From positions 38,518,699-38,582,698 of the forward strand of contig NC_066581.1 of the NCBI RefSeq assembly GCF_024323335.1: a DNA stretch of 64,000 bases, in the 5' to 3' direction. Under the pieces are notes generated by a model. The model saw nothing but the letters and a program-made list of their open reading frames with translations, was not told the origin of the DNA and made no database searches. Of the stretch, positions 32,264 through 45,261 are shown in pieces; position 1 is the first letter of the stretch; every line of letters starts with the position of its first letter. Source of the DNA: Lathyrus oleraceus (Eukaryota; Streptophyta; Magnoliopsida; Fabales; Fabaceae). Position numbers and translations under genes: made by a program.

Positions 32264-34769
32264 ATGTCTTCTAAGTTTTTTTCTAATTTTTTTTCTCATT
32301 CATTTTTGAAACAAAAATGTTTTTTTGTTTTTGTTGTTCTTATCTCTCTACCAGTTTTCATGTTTGTCTTTTCATTGAAGTATCAAAGAGTCGATATTCA
32401 CGAGAGAACAAAACCATCTTGGTTCAAGTTTATAGAACAAGATTTTCATGACAAAACTAAGATCAAGATAGGTCTAGTTAACATCAATCAAAAGTCCATG
32501 TATGAAAAACTTGATGCGATTAGATCACGAATTGATATTGTTCCTATCCCTTTCGATCGAGTTGATGAGAATTTGAAATGGAAGGACTTTTTTCCAGAAT
32601 GGATTGACGAGGTAGACAAAGTGAATAAGCCTAAATGTCCAAACATGCCTATGCCAAATTTGAAGAATTACAAAGATCTTGATGTTGTGGTGGCTAGGGT
32701 TCCATGTGGATATGGATCAATGGAGGAAACAGGGATTAGAGATGTATTTAGGTTACAAGTAAATTTAGTGGTGGCTAATTTGGCGGTGGAAGCTAGGTGG
32801 CTAAAAAAGTTGGAGAGTGATCATGGAAATATGTATGTTGTGTTTGTTGGATCTTGTGGTCCTATGGTTGAGATTTTTAGATGTGATGACTTATTGATGC
32901 ATCAAAGTGATTATTGGATTTACAAGCCTGATTTGAAGAGACTTAAGCAGAAAACTCTTATGCCAGTTGGGTCATGTCAAATTTCCCCAGATTTTGCAGA
33001 AACAGGTACATTTTATTTTGATTTTGAATCTTTTCTACATTTGTAGATTTTTTTATGACTATTTTCCTAACATATTCATTTTTTCAAGATAAATAAGGAA
33101 ATTATAATATTCCTAATAATAATTTCTAAATCAACACATATTCTTTTTTTTAATATCAATCTCTTCAATATCAATCTCTTCATTAACCGATACATTGAAT
33201 TTTGAAGAATCCATTTTATACTTTTTTATGTTTAAATTAGTTTAATCAAGATATATTATTATATATATTTGATAAATTTTATTTATATAGATAAATAATA
33301 AAATGAAATATGTTTTTTGGACTAAATTTATTTGATTTTTAACCACCTTTTTATGCTTTACTTATACTATATAAGGGATCCTCCAAATTCAACTAATATA
33401 AACACAATTACATATTTTACCACTTAACGTAACTGCATGCCTAGGATTAGATTTGAACTCTATTATAGATGACATTTTAATATAATTATTTATTTTATTT
33501 TCATGTACAAAATAAATATATTTATTAAACTATCCATATGAATGATTATCTTTTCATAATATTGAGACATTAATGTAAGAATAATTTCGATAAAATATTA
33601 AATATATGGATAAATTAGTTTTTTTTGTCCATAAAACAAATAAATGTCGATCTTGTAGGATGATTATGATTTCTTTAATATTGAGACATATTAAGATGAT
33701 TATTGCCACTCTATTTATTGATTAAAAAAACATAAAAAATTAGTTAACTTTTTCTTTTTATTTACATGATTTTTTTGCATTGTATAGTTGAAATTAAGGA
33801 AGAAATGTTGTAATCATTATTGTAGGTAAAGAGACATGGAAGAGTTATTTACAAAAATCACATGGGCACAATAAGAGTATTGTGTTAGTTCCAAAGTTAG
33901 CTTATGTAACTGTTCTTCACTCTTCAGAAGAGTATGTTTGTGGTGCAATAGCTCTTGCACAAAGCATACAATTATCTAGTAAAAGTATTTTTGAATCCAT
34001 AGATCTTGTTCTTCTAGCCGATGATTCAATTGGTCCTGAATCCACTAGAGGTTTAAGAGCTGCAGGATGGAAAATCACACGCATTCAACGTATTAGAAGT
34101 CCATTTGCCGATGAAAATGCATATAACCGTTGGAACTATAGTAAGCTACGTATATGGCAACTCACCATGTATGACAAAATAATTTTCATAGACTCTGATT
34201 TCTTAGTATTGAAGAACATTGATGGTTTCTTTGCTTATCCTCAATTATCAGCTTCACCGAATGAAAATGTAATATTCAACTCAGGTTTGACCGTAGTTGA
34301 GCCATCTCAATGCATGTTTGAGTATATGATGAATAAAACTTCTAAGGTGAAATCATATAATGGGGGTGACCAAGGTTTTGTGAATGAAGTATTCACATGG
34401 TGGCACAGATTACCATCAAAATTAAACTATATGAAGTTATTTAACGAAATAGGTGATACTAAGCATGAGGTACAACATGATGTTTACACTATACATTACT
34501 TGGGTTTAAAACCATGGATGTGTTATAGAGATTATGATTGTAATTGGAATTTGAAAGATCATCATATATATGCTAGTGACTCAGCTAATAAGGTTTGGTG
34601 GAAAGTTTATGATACTATGCCAAAACATCTGCAATCACATTGTGCAATTACAAGGAAATCACATGTAAGATTTGTTTGGAATAGAAAAATTGCAAAAAAT
34701 GTTAGTTTACCTGATGGACATTGGAAAATCGAAGTTAAGGATGCTAGAAAGATTAAATATCTAAATTAG
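32264..34769 (+). CDS. GT8 family xylan glucuronosyltransferase (GUX-like), two exons, 561 aa
   Basis: Members of this family transfer glucuronic acid from UDP-GlcA onto the xylan backbone in the Golgi. Exon 1 is 32264-33005, intron 33006-33825 (GTACAT to TTGTAG), exon 2 33826-34769; they join in phase with Gly across the junction. The ATG at 32264 (MSSKFF) is used; the frame upstream has no other ATG. Residues 19-38 (CFFVFVVLISLPVFMFVFSL) form one membrane anchor, giving a type II Golgi topology. The glycogenin-like GT8 core follows from about residue 266: metal-binding DxD is DSD at 370-372 (FIDSDFLVL), NGGDQGFVNEVF lies downstream, and the HxxGxKPW motif begins at H471 (HYLGLKPW). The length fits the shorter GUX4/GUX5-type members better than GUX1-3. 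No lesion seen. An AATAAA starts at 34770, right after the stop. Family is firm; the exact member is inferred. Confidence 0.9.
33006..33825 (+). other. Intron of the GUX-like gene
   Basis: 820 bp, AT-rich, GT at 33006-33007 and AG at 33824-33825. Joining the flanks preserves ETGKETW across the junction. No nested gene or element recognised. Confidence 0.85.
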
Positions 34770-35569
34770 AATAAAGTGATGTATAAGTATGAATATTTTA
34801 TACATATTGATGTTAATTTACGATTTTTGCATTAATTGATTTATAAATTACCATGTAGTTTACTAAACATAAAATAAACAAATATAAGGTGTTATTGCTT
34901 ATTAGGCATTGCCATTAGTGAGGGTTTTATAGGGTTTATAACCCACTATATTTTATGCAATGAAAAATATTTGAGAATGGATAAATTTATGAATTTTAAG
35001 TTTATGTTTTATTTTTAATAAGTAGTATTTATCATGATTAGAAATATCGCGCCACTCTAGTTTAGAAAAGTGTACTTATGACTATGGAGCATCACTTTCC
35101 TCTTCTATGTGTGAGAATACACATTTCCTCTCGATCCACCATTTTTCTAACTTTCCCCCTAAACCTTTTTACTTAATTCTCTCAAAAATTGTTTTACTCT
35201 AAAAAATGATAAAAATAAAAATAAAAAATAAAAAATAAAAAAAAAACGAAAAAAAATGGTTTGGTGGGTTGTCCCCCATCCAACACTTATCTAATTTCAT
35301 TAGCTTGACGTGTTATCTTCCAAGATAGGGAGAGTACTTCCTATTGGTTATGCCTTCAACGCTCTCATTGGTTCCTATAACAATTTCTAGTTCTGCCTTT
35401 TTCCTTAAGTGCAACTAGATAATGCAACTTAATCTAATACAGTGGAATCAGATTCGACTCCATTATCTGCTTCTTTGTTATTAGAAACCATGCCCTTTAA
35501 ACTCTAAGCATATTTCTCTCTTGAGTTAGTGCTAGTCGGATGATTCCATCTTCCTTTTATTCCTTCCAT
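34770..35569. other. 3' flank of the GUX-like gene and unassigned DNA
   Basis: AATAAA at 34770-34775 and again near 34873 may serve in polyadenylation. The remainder contains an A-rich tract near 35200-35255 and no ORF that I recognise. Confidence 0.4.
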
Positions 35570-35835
35570 GGATAAAGATATTCAACATGTTTTTCTTCTC
35601 ATTTTTGTTGTTGTTGGAAGTGACAGTTCTTTTTTAGCTTTTACTTTCTTCCACACATCAATGCTCGAGATCTTCTCCACATGTTTTCAGTCCATCATAT
35701 ATTTTAAGTATCATCCTTTTCTTTCATAACTTCATTTTAAGCTCACCTGTTTCCAGATTAATATTGCCTTTTGCAATTTTTAGAAAAGGCCAACCTAAAA
35801 TTATAGGGACCTCTACTTCGAAATAACACATAACC
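35570..35835 (-). pseudogene. Ty3/gypsy aspartic protease fragment (minus strand)
   Basis: The minus strand near 35820-35725 reads EVEVPIILGWPFLKIAKG followed by NINLETGELKMKL and a TGA. This is the flap and C-terminal end of a Ty3/gypsy retropepsin, whose common form is ILGRPFL. Only this piece remains, and downstream codons are broken by stops. It may come from an Athila- or Tat-type element. Confidence 0.6.
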
Positions 35836-36277
35836 TAATGTATTTATTAACTATGTAAAATCTTAATTCTTGTAATAGAATAAGGAATTATATTTATATA
35901 TTTTCTATATTAGGTAAGGAATCATAATCCTAAGGGTCATTTTATTAGAATTCTAAAACTATTTAGAATTACTACATCAACTAAATTATCTCTTTTACAT
36001 AATCAAAAAGATAAAAAGAATTAGTAATCACAACTAGTCCCTAGGAAATGATATCTTACTACTCTAATATGAATTGTGAACATGCGACATATCAAGTTTT
36101 TTGACATTGTTGTTGGAGACTCTATTAGGATATTGATTTTTATTTTCCATCAATTAGATTAAAATTTTCTATTATTTAATTTTTAGAAAATATTCTCGTT
36201 CTTGGTTGAACGAAAAGAGTTTGAAGTCTTGGGAACCTTGTTGAACCAGTTACTGAGATAGAAAGATATTTTCCTAG
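35836..36277 (+). repeat. Athila-like LTR end and leader remnant
   Basis: Contains a heavily mutated tRNA-Asp-type primer site (36102-36119) and an AT-rich leader cut at 36278 by an Ogre-type LTR. No LTR boundary on the left could be fixed. Confidence 0.45.
36102..36119 (+). other. Degenerate primer-binding site of Athila/tRNA-Asp type
   Basis: TGACATTGTTGTTGGAGA aligns without gaps to the usual TGGCGCCGTTGCCGGGGA. Seven of 18 bases differ and every change is C to T or G to A. The preceding CAAGTTTTT also matches the usual context. Confidence 0.6.
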
Positions 36278-37497
36278 TGTCATACCCCAAAATTTTCCCT
36301 CCTCTTTTCATCTTTTCATATAAACTTTGACTTAAGGTTCACATGTACTCATTCATACCCCATTCATATGCATCATTCATTCATGTTGACACTTGCTAAC
36401 TAATCATCATAGATTCAAAGTTTGTGGCTTGCAAAGCTAGGGTTTGCTTGTGGATCAAGCTCTAGAAATGTGAAATGACTTTTCATATGTTCAACATGGG
36501 GGTGAAACCCTAATTTCTTGGTCTTTGAGATATGGATTCAAGGAGACCTCATCATGGTATTCTTTCGGGTATCAAAATCCTAATTCTTGGTATTGTTCAT
36601 CTGGGATCTTGGGATTGGCTCTTGAGCATTGGTTTGATGATCTAAACCCTAATCATGGGGCCATGTGTTAGGAGCTTGTCTATGGAGCATCATGCTTGGT
36701 TTGAAGACCTTGATTAGATGGTATGCACCATGAAACCCTAATCAGGAAGCCTTGGTTCTTGTGTGCCTTGTTGGCTTAACTTTTCACCTTGTGATTGTTT
36801 CAAACCCTAATTCATTAGAGTGTGGTTCTTTACCACCATATCATGCATCATTAGTCATCAAGTGTGCTTTTGTTCACGGAAATTATTCAATAAGTTGATC
36901 AATTGACCTGCATGTCTACGTTCTTGAGATTTCATCCGATTCAAGGCTTTGTCTAAGCATCCACACATATGTATCCTACATGGTCATTCATAATCCATTG
37001 ATTCTAAGCCTATGGTGCTTTCAAATTCATGGTCTTTGGTGTATGATTCACAATAACATTGGTCTTGGATCTTGTGGTCCATTATTTTCAATTGATTCCA
37101 TTATGATATTACCCTTTGATCATCTTTGAGCCTAATCCTAATCTCCACTTTGATTCTTTATTTATACAATCTTACCCTTTGATCTCACATGCCAAAGTTG
37201 CTTCATGTGTAAGTTTCTTCAAAAAGACCATGACTTTATTTGATTTGCCATGCCTTGAAGTTATGTTCAATAACCATGACCATGTTATGCTGACCATGCA
37301 TTCACAACATGAAAATCAACCAATAAACATACACTTCATACCAATCATACACATCATGCATCATCCAACTACAAGTATGCAATCAAACATGAATCAAACA
37401 CAAACATGAAGTGTAAACTAACCTACCAACCTAAACCATGACATTCTCAAGCATTCAAATAAAGGAAATGTTGCAAAGTCAAGACATCTACACCAGG
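36278..37497 (+). repeat. Ogre-type LTR, 5' portion (element F)
   Basis: Starts TGTCATACCCCAAAATTTTCCC and follows the same order of landmarks as the LTR pieces at 4757 and below 21805 (CATTCATATGCATCATTCATTCAT, then AAACCCTAAT words). It is broken at 37498 by the Tekay-like LTR; the rest is expected beyond the window. Confidence 0.7.
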
Positions 37498-40056
37498 TGT
37501 AACACCCCATTTTCAATTATTCAATTTTATTGAATTATTTAGGAATTATGTGTATGATGTGTTTTGATGTATTGATAGATTGAGTCAATTAAAATAGTTA
37601 AGTGGTGTATAAATTAGTGGAATTATTTAGAGTTATTTTAATGATTAAATAATAAGGTTTTTGTTTAATTAGGTGAATATATATTAGAATAATTAGCATT
37701 TTAATTATTATTAGAAATAAATAGAGAAATTAATAAAAATAAGAATTGGGCCAATTGTGTGAATTGAGGAAAGTTTGTGGTAAGAGGAGAGGAGCTATAA
37801 TTATTTTGGGCAATAATAATAATTAGGCAAATGTAAGGATGTTACTATATATTCTAAAAGATGGGAAAATTAGGTTTTTAGAGAAACCATTTGACAGTGC
37901 ATAGAATTGGAGAAAAAAATAGGAAAATGCAAGGTTGGCTAGAGGTAGAAGAAGAGTAATTCAAGAGAGAATTGCATCACTTTCTAGGAATTCAGGTAAG
38001 GGTGGGAAATTATTTCAATAATAAGGGTATATGCATGAAGGATAGGGTAGAAGAGTCCTTAAACTCCAATAGGACATTTGGGATTTTACTAAATTCTGAA
38101 TTTTTATGATATCTTGATGTTATATGTTGTGATTATTGATGATTTCCGTGCACTATGTATGGCTGTATTTTCTGTTTTGAATGTTGGGATAATTTCACCA
38201 TTGTTGAGAGTTTCGAAGGTTTATGGAGTTGATAAAGTTATGAATTATATGATTTAATTGATGCCAATATGTGATAAATATTAAATTTGATGTTTTAATC
38301 ATTGGATAAGTGTTGGGTTTCGAATTCTGAGATCGATACTTTTTTACGAAATCGAAACTGGAGGCCCAGAAGGCCTCAACAGAGAAAAATAAGCTTTTAG
38401 GTTGTTCTTCGAACATGTAATCGGTTATCGGTATGAGTGTAATCGATTACCACTTGAAAAATAGGTTTCTGGGCTGTTTTCGAATCCCATAATCGGTTAC
38501 CAGTTTAGCGTAACCGATTACCACTCTTACATGAAAAATTTAGGAAATTGAAAATGACGTAACTTGAGCTCCGTTTGACGCGCAGTTTGAAGCGTTTGAA
38601 AGCTAACACATAGTACTATCTCATGATGATGCCTTAAGAAGCTAAATATGATGTATTTAACATTTAGTTAATTGGTAATTCATTATTATTGTAGATGCCT
38701 TAGTTGTTATATGACATTTGTTTATGTGAAAGTTGCAATTGTCGATTTTCCGTGTTTTCTTGGTTGTTGGGTACTATTAGCTGTTGTATGATGTTATTTT
38801 AATGTCAATTGCTGATTTATCATGATTTTAATCAGTATGATGTAGTGATTGATTAATGATGAATATATGCCAATGATAAATGATTGATTAAACATGATTA
38901 ATTGTTGTGTGACAATAATGTTGTTATGTCGGTGTTGCTATAATGATGTTATTAAGATGATTGTGTTGGTGTTTTATGATGATAATATAAACATGATGAA
39001 GTTATGTTGATGATGTGGTGTTGATGTTGGCATGCACGGTCAACAGTGGACCGATGTGTATGTGTTGATGATATTGTTATTGTTGCATGTTGGTAGTCAT
39101 GCTCATGCATCCATGTTGTCGGAACTTTAGTTCTATTTAATTGATGAGCCTCGATCCTATGGTGATGGATCGGGTGCGAGTAGCTAATTCCTATTATGGA
39201 GGATTAGTGAAGAGTTACCTATGGTGATGGTAACGATTTTGGTGTGCTCCGGTTCCAAGAGGGAATCAATCCTATGGTGGGGATCATGGAGTGAAATGAA
39301 CCTGAGTGTTCATATTTGGTACCACATGTATGTCGAGTTGGCATTAAGTCCATTGCATAAGTGTTGCATTTGTATTGGTTGTGCATGATGTTGATGATAA
39401 TTGAGAAGTTGGTTTGTATGATGTTGATGATAATTAAGAAGTTATTGTGTATGATGTTGATGATGATTTGGGTGTGAGAATTACAATGTGTTGTTGTGAA
39501 TGATTATGTTGAGTGCAATCTATCTCTCATGTTATGCCTTTTATAATTGATTGAGATTTCTCACCCCTTCTGTTTGAATGTTGCCTCTACATGGGCATCA
39601 TGCAGATACCCATGAGTAGACCCTATTGAAGTAAGTGGAAGGCATTTTTGTAGTGACTTCCATTAGTTGTCGTTATGTAGTGGAATTCTACTCTGATCAT
39701 GTAACATCGGGTTGGGGTCGAATGTTTGGATTAAATTATAATGTTTTATGATGAATCATATTATGTTGAATATTTTAAGTTGTTGAGTTGAACTATTTAC
39801 GACTCTTTATGATGTTTTTAAAATTGAAGTTTAAGACTAAATGTCGTATGCTCTTCTACCTTCTTTGAATGTTGATGTTGAATTCTGCTACGGTGATACC
39901 TAAATGAAGATGAGCATGCAATGATAGGTTAATTTGTTAGTTGTAACCCGTGTTACATGGCATGATAGCTTATCTTTTATGAAGTGTGACACCCTTGTGT
40001 TGGTGATTGTTTAATTAATTTTGTTAGTTATAGGTGGGGTTTATAAGGGTGTTACA
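37498..40056 (+). repeat. Tekay-like (Ty3/gypsy) 5' LTR, 2559 bp
   Basis: Starts TGTAACACCCC and ends GGGTGTTACA. An iMet-type primer site follows 4 bp later, so this is a 5' LTR and not a solo LTR. It contains paired TAATCGGTTA/TAATCGATTA dyads near 38420-38525. Lineage is inferred from LTR ends, length and primer site; no coding region is left in the window. Confidence 0.7.
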
Positions 40057-40366
40057 TTAGTGGTATCAAAGCAGGTCGGTCCGTCCGGCCAGGTTGTTAA
40101 ATTATGTTTGTTCCGTAGTATGTGACATGTGTGTGAGAACACTGTCGATGCTTGTTTTGTTTTCCATTTGCAGGTTAGAAATGAAACAAGTGGGGGGAGA
40201 AGAGTATGCTTCTCTTGGATTTTCCCACTATTTGGAGCTTAGATATCATGTTGCCACATCCAAGAGTGCAATGTTGGCTAGTTGAACTATTTTGAGGATG
40301 TTGTGCTTTTCTGGAACCCGAAGAGAGGTCATATTCGAGGATGGTGTCGGTTAGCAAAATGGTGAG
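40057..40366 (+). mobile_element. Leader of the Tekay-like element, truncated by Ogre A
   Basis: Begins with the primer site TGGTATCAAAGCAGG at 40061 and has no ORF. It is cut at 40367 by the LTR of Ogre A. Confidence 0.6.
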
Positions 40367-43300
40367 TGTAAGACCCTAATTTTGATCCTAAGATCCCTCA
40401 TGGCATCATATCATTGCACATTGCATTTGCCTCAAGGATCATAGCATCTTGGCTCCTTAACCCTTGGGTTGGGACTTGTGTGAGTTGGTTTGAGACCACC
40501 AAACATGCTTGAATTGTATATTATTGCTTTTCTTATTTTTTTTACTAACCAAAAGCACAAAAATATGTTACTAACCTTGTTTGTTTTGTAGCTTGAGCAA
40601 TCATGTGATCCAAGGCTCCTAGGTGGCCCCTATACTCATTGATGTGGCCAAATGAAGTTGAAAGCAAGCATGAAAATGGTTCCCAAAGCTCTCAATCATC
40701 ATATATGCCTCCCAAGTATATCAATTTGTCAATTTGATCAAAGCAAACCAAAGGGCTTGAGGATTGTTTCCCAAGGAAACCCTAATTCAATTGTGCATCA
40801 ACTGTGCCTTGCTCATGAAGCAACCTCAACCCATGATCAAATAAAATTAAGGGAAGTTCTTTAATTCATCATTTCATACATATTTGAGCTTATGTGAGTG
40901 TCCTCAATCATCAATTCATCAAGATTGGAAGTTTGGACTTGAGAAGTTGATCAGTCAATTCATTTGACTATTTTGAAATCCACTGAGACCTAACTTTTAA
41001 TGTGTTTGTCAAATGAAGATGACCCCAAGAGCACGAATGTTCTTAAGAACCATGTGAACAACTTTCATGTTCATCAAAAATTTATTTGAAGCTTGGAAAG
41101 TCACCATTCATTTCAAAACATTATAGGTCATTTTGACTAAAACCCTAATTTTAGGTCAACTTCCCAAGGACCTAACTCCTTCATTTTTCATGATTTTTAG
41201 GTGGGATCAAATGAATTGGAAAGTTTAAGATGTCTACTTCATTTTTTATGTTGAAAAATTTTTCATAATCCTAAAAGAAACACATGTGATAATACAAAAT
41301 ATTATAGGTCATTTTGGACCAAAGTCATTGAAACTTGAAAAAGTCCAACTTCAAGTGCCCATAACTTTCTCATAAAAAATTCAAATGATGTAACATTTAA
41401 GTCCAAATTGATTTTCTTGAAAATATCTACAACTTTGATGTTGAAGATTTTGTCATTTGAAGCTTGCATCATTGAAACAGAAGGGCTTGAAGTTGGTCCA
41501 TTTTGGCAAAATTCTCATACACATGTTTTGCACATTGAACTTCATGGTCCGTTTTCATAAATTTCCCAATCTCAAATGGATTTTTGTTCAACATAACAAT
41601 TGTTCCTCATGTCAATACCTTTCCAACCATTACCCACATGACCATGTTTCATTTTGGCAAAGTGCATTTTCGAAGAGGAGAAGATTTATGTTCATTTATG
41701 TATAACATGTTGAAACTTCACGCACAAGCCTATGCAATCAAAACTGCACGTCCAAACCTGATCCATTACACTTCAGCTTGCATTTGCAATGGATTTTGGG
41801 CCTCCCATGCGCCTGTACAGGCCTATGCATGGAGGCCCTCATTTTACATGCACACGAGTTTGGCAAGGCTTGCATCATCTCATGCTATAAATACATGTGC
41901 CTGGCTTCATTCGTTTCCAACCTTAAGGTGCCTAACACTCTGCAGAATTGAAATCCCACCTTTCACTCAAAGGAATTTTGCATTTCTTCTTCAATTTTTC
42001 AGTTCAATTTTCAACTTCCTTGGTTGATTATTGAGCTTCAATTCCTAAGCCTAGCTACTTTATCATCTCAAGAACACACTGCAACAAAGAATTGGAAGAG
42101 ATCGTGACTTGTAGAGCTGCACTTCAAAGGTTGTTGTTCAAACTTTTTCCATTCGAATCTCCCTGGATCTTGCTCATTTCTTGTGTTTGTTGGTTCCTCT
42201 GAAGTCCTCATGTGAGAGGCAATTGATCTGTGTATTTAATTTCATGAATTGATCAAGTTTAGTTTGAACACCATGAATTTCTAGCTCAGATTTCTCCTTC
42301 CATGAGAGTCTAGAGTAGAAACCAACGGCACAGGGGTGATGTACATCACCCTAGCTTTCCAATGATATGAGGATCATGCATTTTGGTTAACTTTTCAAAA
42401 CCTGCAAATCTCACCGGAACTGTGAAGCTCACCGGAGAAGACGGTGGTTTCCACCACCGTCCCCACGTGGCTGAGTTCCCAGCCCTTGGATCCATGGACT
42501 CCGGTCTAATCTAGGCCATCCAATGTTATGACTTTTAATAATGCATTGTGTTTCTCTTTTGACCAAGGCCTTTGGTGCGTGCGCGCTTATCCACCATCTG
42601 ATCATCCACCTCATTTAATGAAATCAGATCCAACGCGCCAGGATTTTTGCAATTTCTGATTAATTCATTTTATTTTCTTTTATTTCAATTGTTTTCAAAA
42701 ATTCATATCTCTTTCATTTTAAATCCAAAAAATATGGGACCAATTGCATTATTTTCCTTTTTAATTCTAGTTTCTGAAAATGATTTTTTATATTTTATAT
42801 TTGTCCATTTAGTATTTTTTGTGAATTTTCTCTTTTCTGGTTATTTTTAATTCATTTAAAATAGTTTCCAATATTCAAAAATGCCAAAAATATTTTCTTA
42901 ACATCTTTGAATGATGATGAATCTATGAAAAATATTCTCATCAATTTCTTAATTGATTTGAGATTTATTTGAGATTTTAGTTCAATTATGTTATTTTTTA
43001 TTCATTTTTAATTGTTTAAAATTAGTTTCTGGTTTCTAAAAATGGTGAAATTTTTTGCCAAACTTTGTTTGACCTTGTTGAACTTAGGATGATCCATTTG
43101 GACTTTTCTAAGTTGATTTGAAATGGATTTGAAGTTTGACCTTTATTTGTTTATTTTAATTCAAGTATTATTTTAATTCTCAAAAATACCAAAAATATTT
43201 TATTTGTTTCTTGACTTCTAAGCTTCATCTTGCTTCTGTTTACCATTGATTGATGTTGATTCATTTCATTTTTGATCAATGTATTGTGCTTATGTCATTT

Positions 43301-45241
43301 GAATTCCATTTATGTACATTCTTCTTCTTCTTCTTCTTCTTCTTCTTCTTCTTCTTCTTCTTTTTCTCTTTGATCAATGAGTTAATGATTGGTGGTTAGC
43401 CTTGACATATGAGGGGCTTAACCTTCTTTAATTCAAATCTAATTCATCTTGATCAAAGATCAAGTGAATGGCTTTGCATTAGAGATAGGTTGCTTCTTGG
43501 TCAAGCAAAAAACCTAAATCCATACAAGATCATTCTTCTTTTCTTTTGGCACGGCAAGTTGTAGGAGCTTGGCTTACTAGTCATGGTCTCTAACTTGTGT
43601 TTGTTGCCTATAGTTTTATTGACCAACCTCAGATAGGTGTGACTACTACGTTAGTCCACTTACGATTGCTTAACATAGCGCTAAATTGCCTTATGGCACA
43701 CTAACACTAACCGCTAATTATTAACTTTTAATTCAAGCATTTAATTCTTGCAATTTACTTTAATGTAATTTAACTTCTTGCACATTAATTCATTTGCTTT
43801 TGACCTTTGCTCACTTGAGCTCATGTTTATGTTAATGCAATTTGCCTTTTTCTCACTTGAGCATATAATTGTGTATATACTATTGTGCTTGTTTTGTTTT
43901 GATTGTGTGAACCCAATGCAAATGGACAAAGGGCTTAGATTTTAGGACCTTACCTATGCTAAATGGAGTCAAAGAGCAACTAGGCCTCATGCCTTTAGAA
44001 TGCTTAATCTTGAAGACAACATTGAAAGGACCTAATTCTAAACTCACTCTTGTCCATTCTTTCTATTGCATTGTGGAACTTTTTTTCATTTGTGTGTTCT
44101 TGTGCTAGGGATCCCAAACTTGAGCCAAGTAGAAGAACCATTGTCATGAGCATCCAAAGTGAGAGATACAAAAGCCAATTGGAAGATTCTTAGGAGCTTG
44201 ATTGATTGTTTGCTTGATTGCTTGAGTTATTTTCTTATTGCTTGCTAATTCCAAAGGAAAGGGAACAACTTGGATCATCACTATGATCTCAAGAAGGGAA
44301 CTCCAATGTGGTTTTATTTCTCTTCCCCCATCTTTGCATGTTTAGGACCTAGCCATTCTCTTCTTCTCTCCACTCTAACCCAAGCCATACTTTTGTGCAA
44401 ACATTTGACATTGTTTTCAAAAATTAGAAACCTAAGCACTATGCTTTTGATTTTCCAAACTCTTTCATAACACTTATTTTGAATTGAATCCTTAAGTCAA
44501 CTTTGACCTTACTTTGTTAATACTTCTCATTGGTAAATACAACTCACTCAATTGTTTTTGTTGTTTCAATGGCCACTTCTTGCCAAAGCTTTTCATAAAC
44601 ATTAGCTATTAGGTTTGAGTTATCCTAGAGGTTGATATAATACTCACCTATATCCTTAGTGATGGATTATAAGTCTTCCATGCTTATTATAGGGTTAACC
44701 CCTCACTAGCATGTTGAAGCTCTCCTCACATGGTGGATTTCTGCTTTTAGGTTGAGTTTTCTCCCTTTGATAACAAAAGACCTCTAAGGCTTTTGACCAA
44801 TTAATTCACCAATTTCTTTTGAGATTTTTACCCCGAACTACGAGGTTTTGATCCTACCTTTTTAAGATGGTACGTAGGCAATGGGTTTATCCATTCAAAC
44901 ATAAATTGTGAATAACCTGTATATTCTTCTCTCATCTCCCCAATCATGTTTGCACAAATATTTTTCACAAATACCAACCTAACTTACAACATTTATAAAA
45001 AGGGCTCCCTTAGAGTACTAAGGATGTTTTGGGTGCTTAAAACCTTCCCATTGCATAACCAACCCCTTTACCCAGATCTCTGACATTTTTATTAGTTTTT
45101 GATTTGATAAAACTTCTCGGTTTTTGTTCACTTTTTAACCTTTCCTTTGGATAAATAGAAGTGAGGTGGCGACTCGAATTGTATGATTTACTTTTGATTT
45201 AGTCAATAAATCTAAAAGTAACGAATACCCCGCTATAGAAA
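40367..45241 (+). repeat. 5' LTR of Ogre-type element A (about 4.9 kb)
   Basis: Starts TGTAAGACCCTAATTTTGATC at 40367. It ends just before the primer site at 45244; the last bases (CCGCTATAGAAAAG) do not show a clean CA. Shared LTR-end landmarks include GATAAATAGAAGTGAGGTGGCGACTC (45150-45175). It contains a (CTT)n microsatellite (43320-43361). No gene is seen inside; the short ORFs are of random character. Confidence 0.75.
43320..43361. repeat. (CTT)n microsatellite
   Basis: About 14 perfect CTT units within the LTR of Ogre A. Confidence 0.95.
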
Positions 45242-45243
45242 AG

Positions 45244-45261
45244 TGGCGACTCTGCTGGGGA
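45244..45261 (+). other. Primer-binding site of Ogre A
   Basis: TGGCGACTCTGCTGGGGA; the same 18-mer stands at 58820 behind the LTR of Ogre C. Ogre elements are reported to use tRNA-Arg, and this assignment rests on that. Confidence 0.8.

Noticed and set aside
33882..34769. Separate intronless 295-aa glycosyltransferase gene
   Set aside because: It is exon 2 of the GUX-like gene; the acceptor at 33825 and in-frame join with the exon ending at 33005 explain the missing N-terminus.
37498..40056. Solo LTR
   Set aside because: A primer-binding site follows the right end, and the flank does not repeat the sequence left of 37498; it is a 5' LTR cut by Ogre A.
41457..42027. ORFs of 82 and 147 aa in the LTR of Ogre A
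   Set aside because: No domain, not conserved in the other Ogre LTRs, composition like surrounding LTR DNA.
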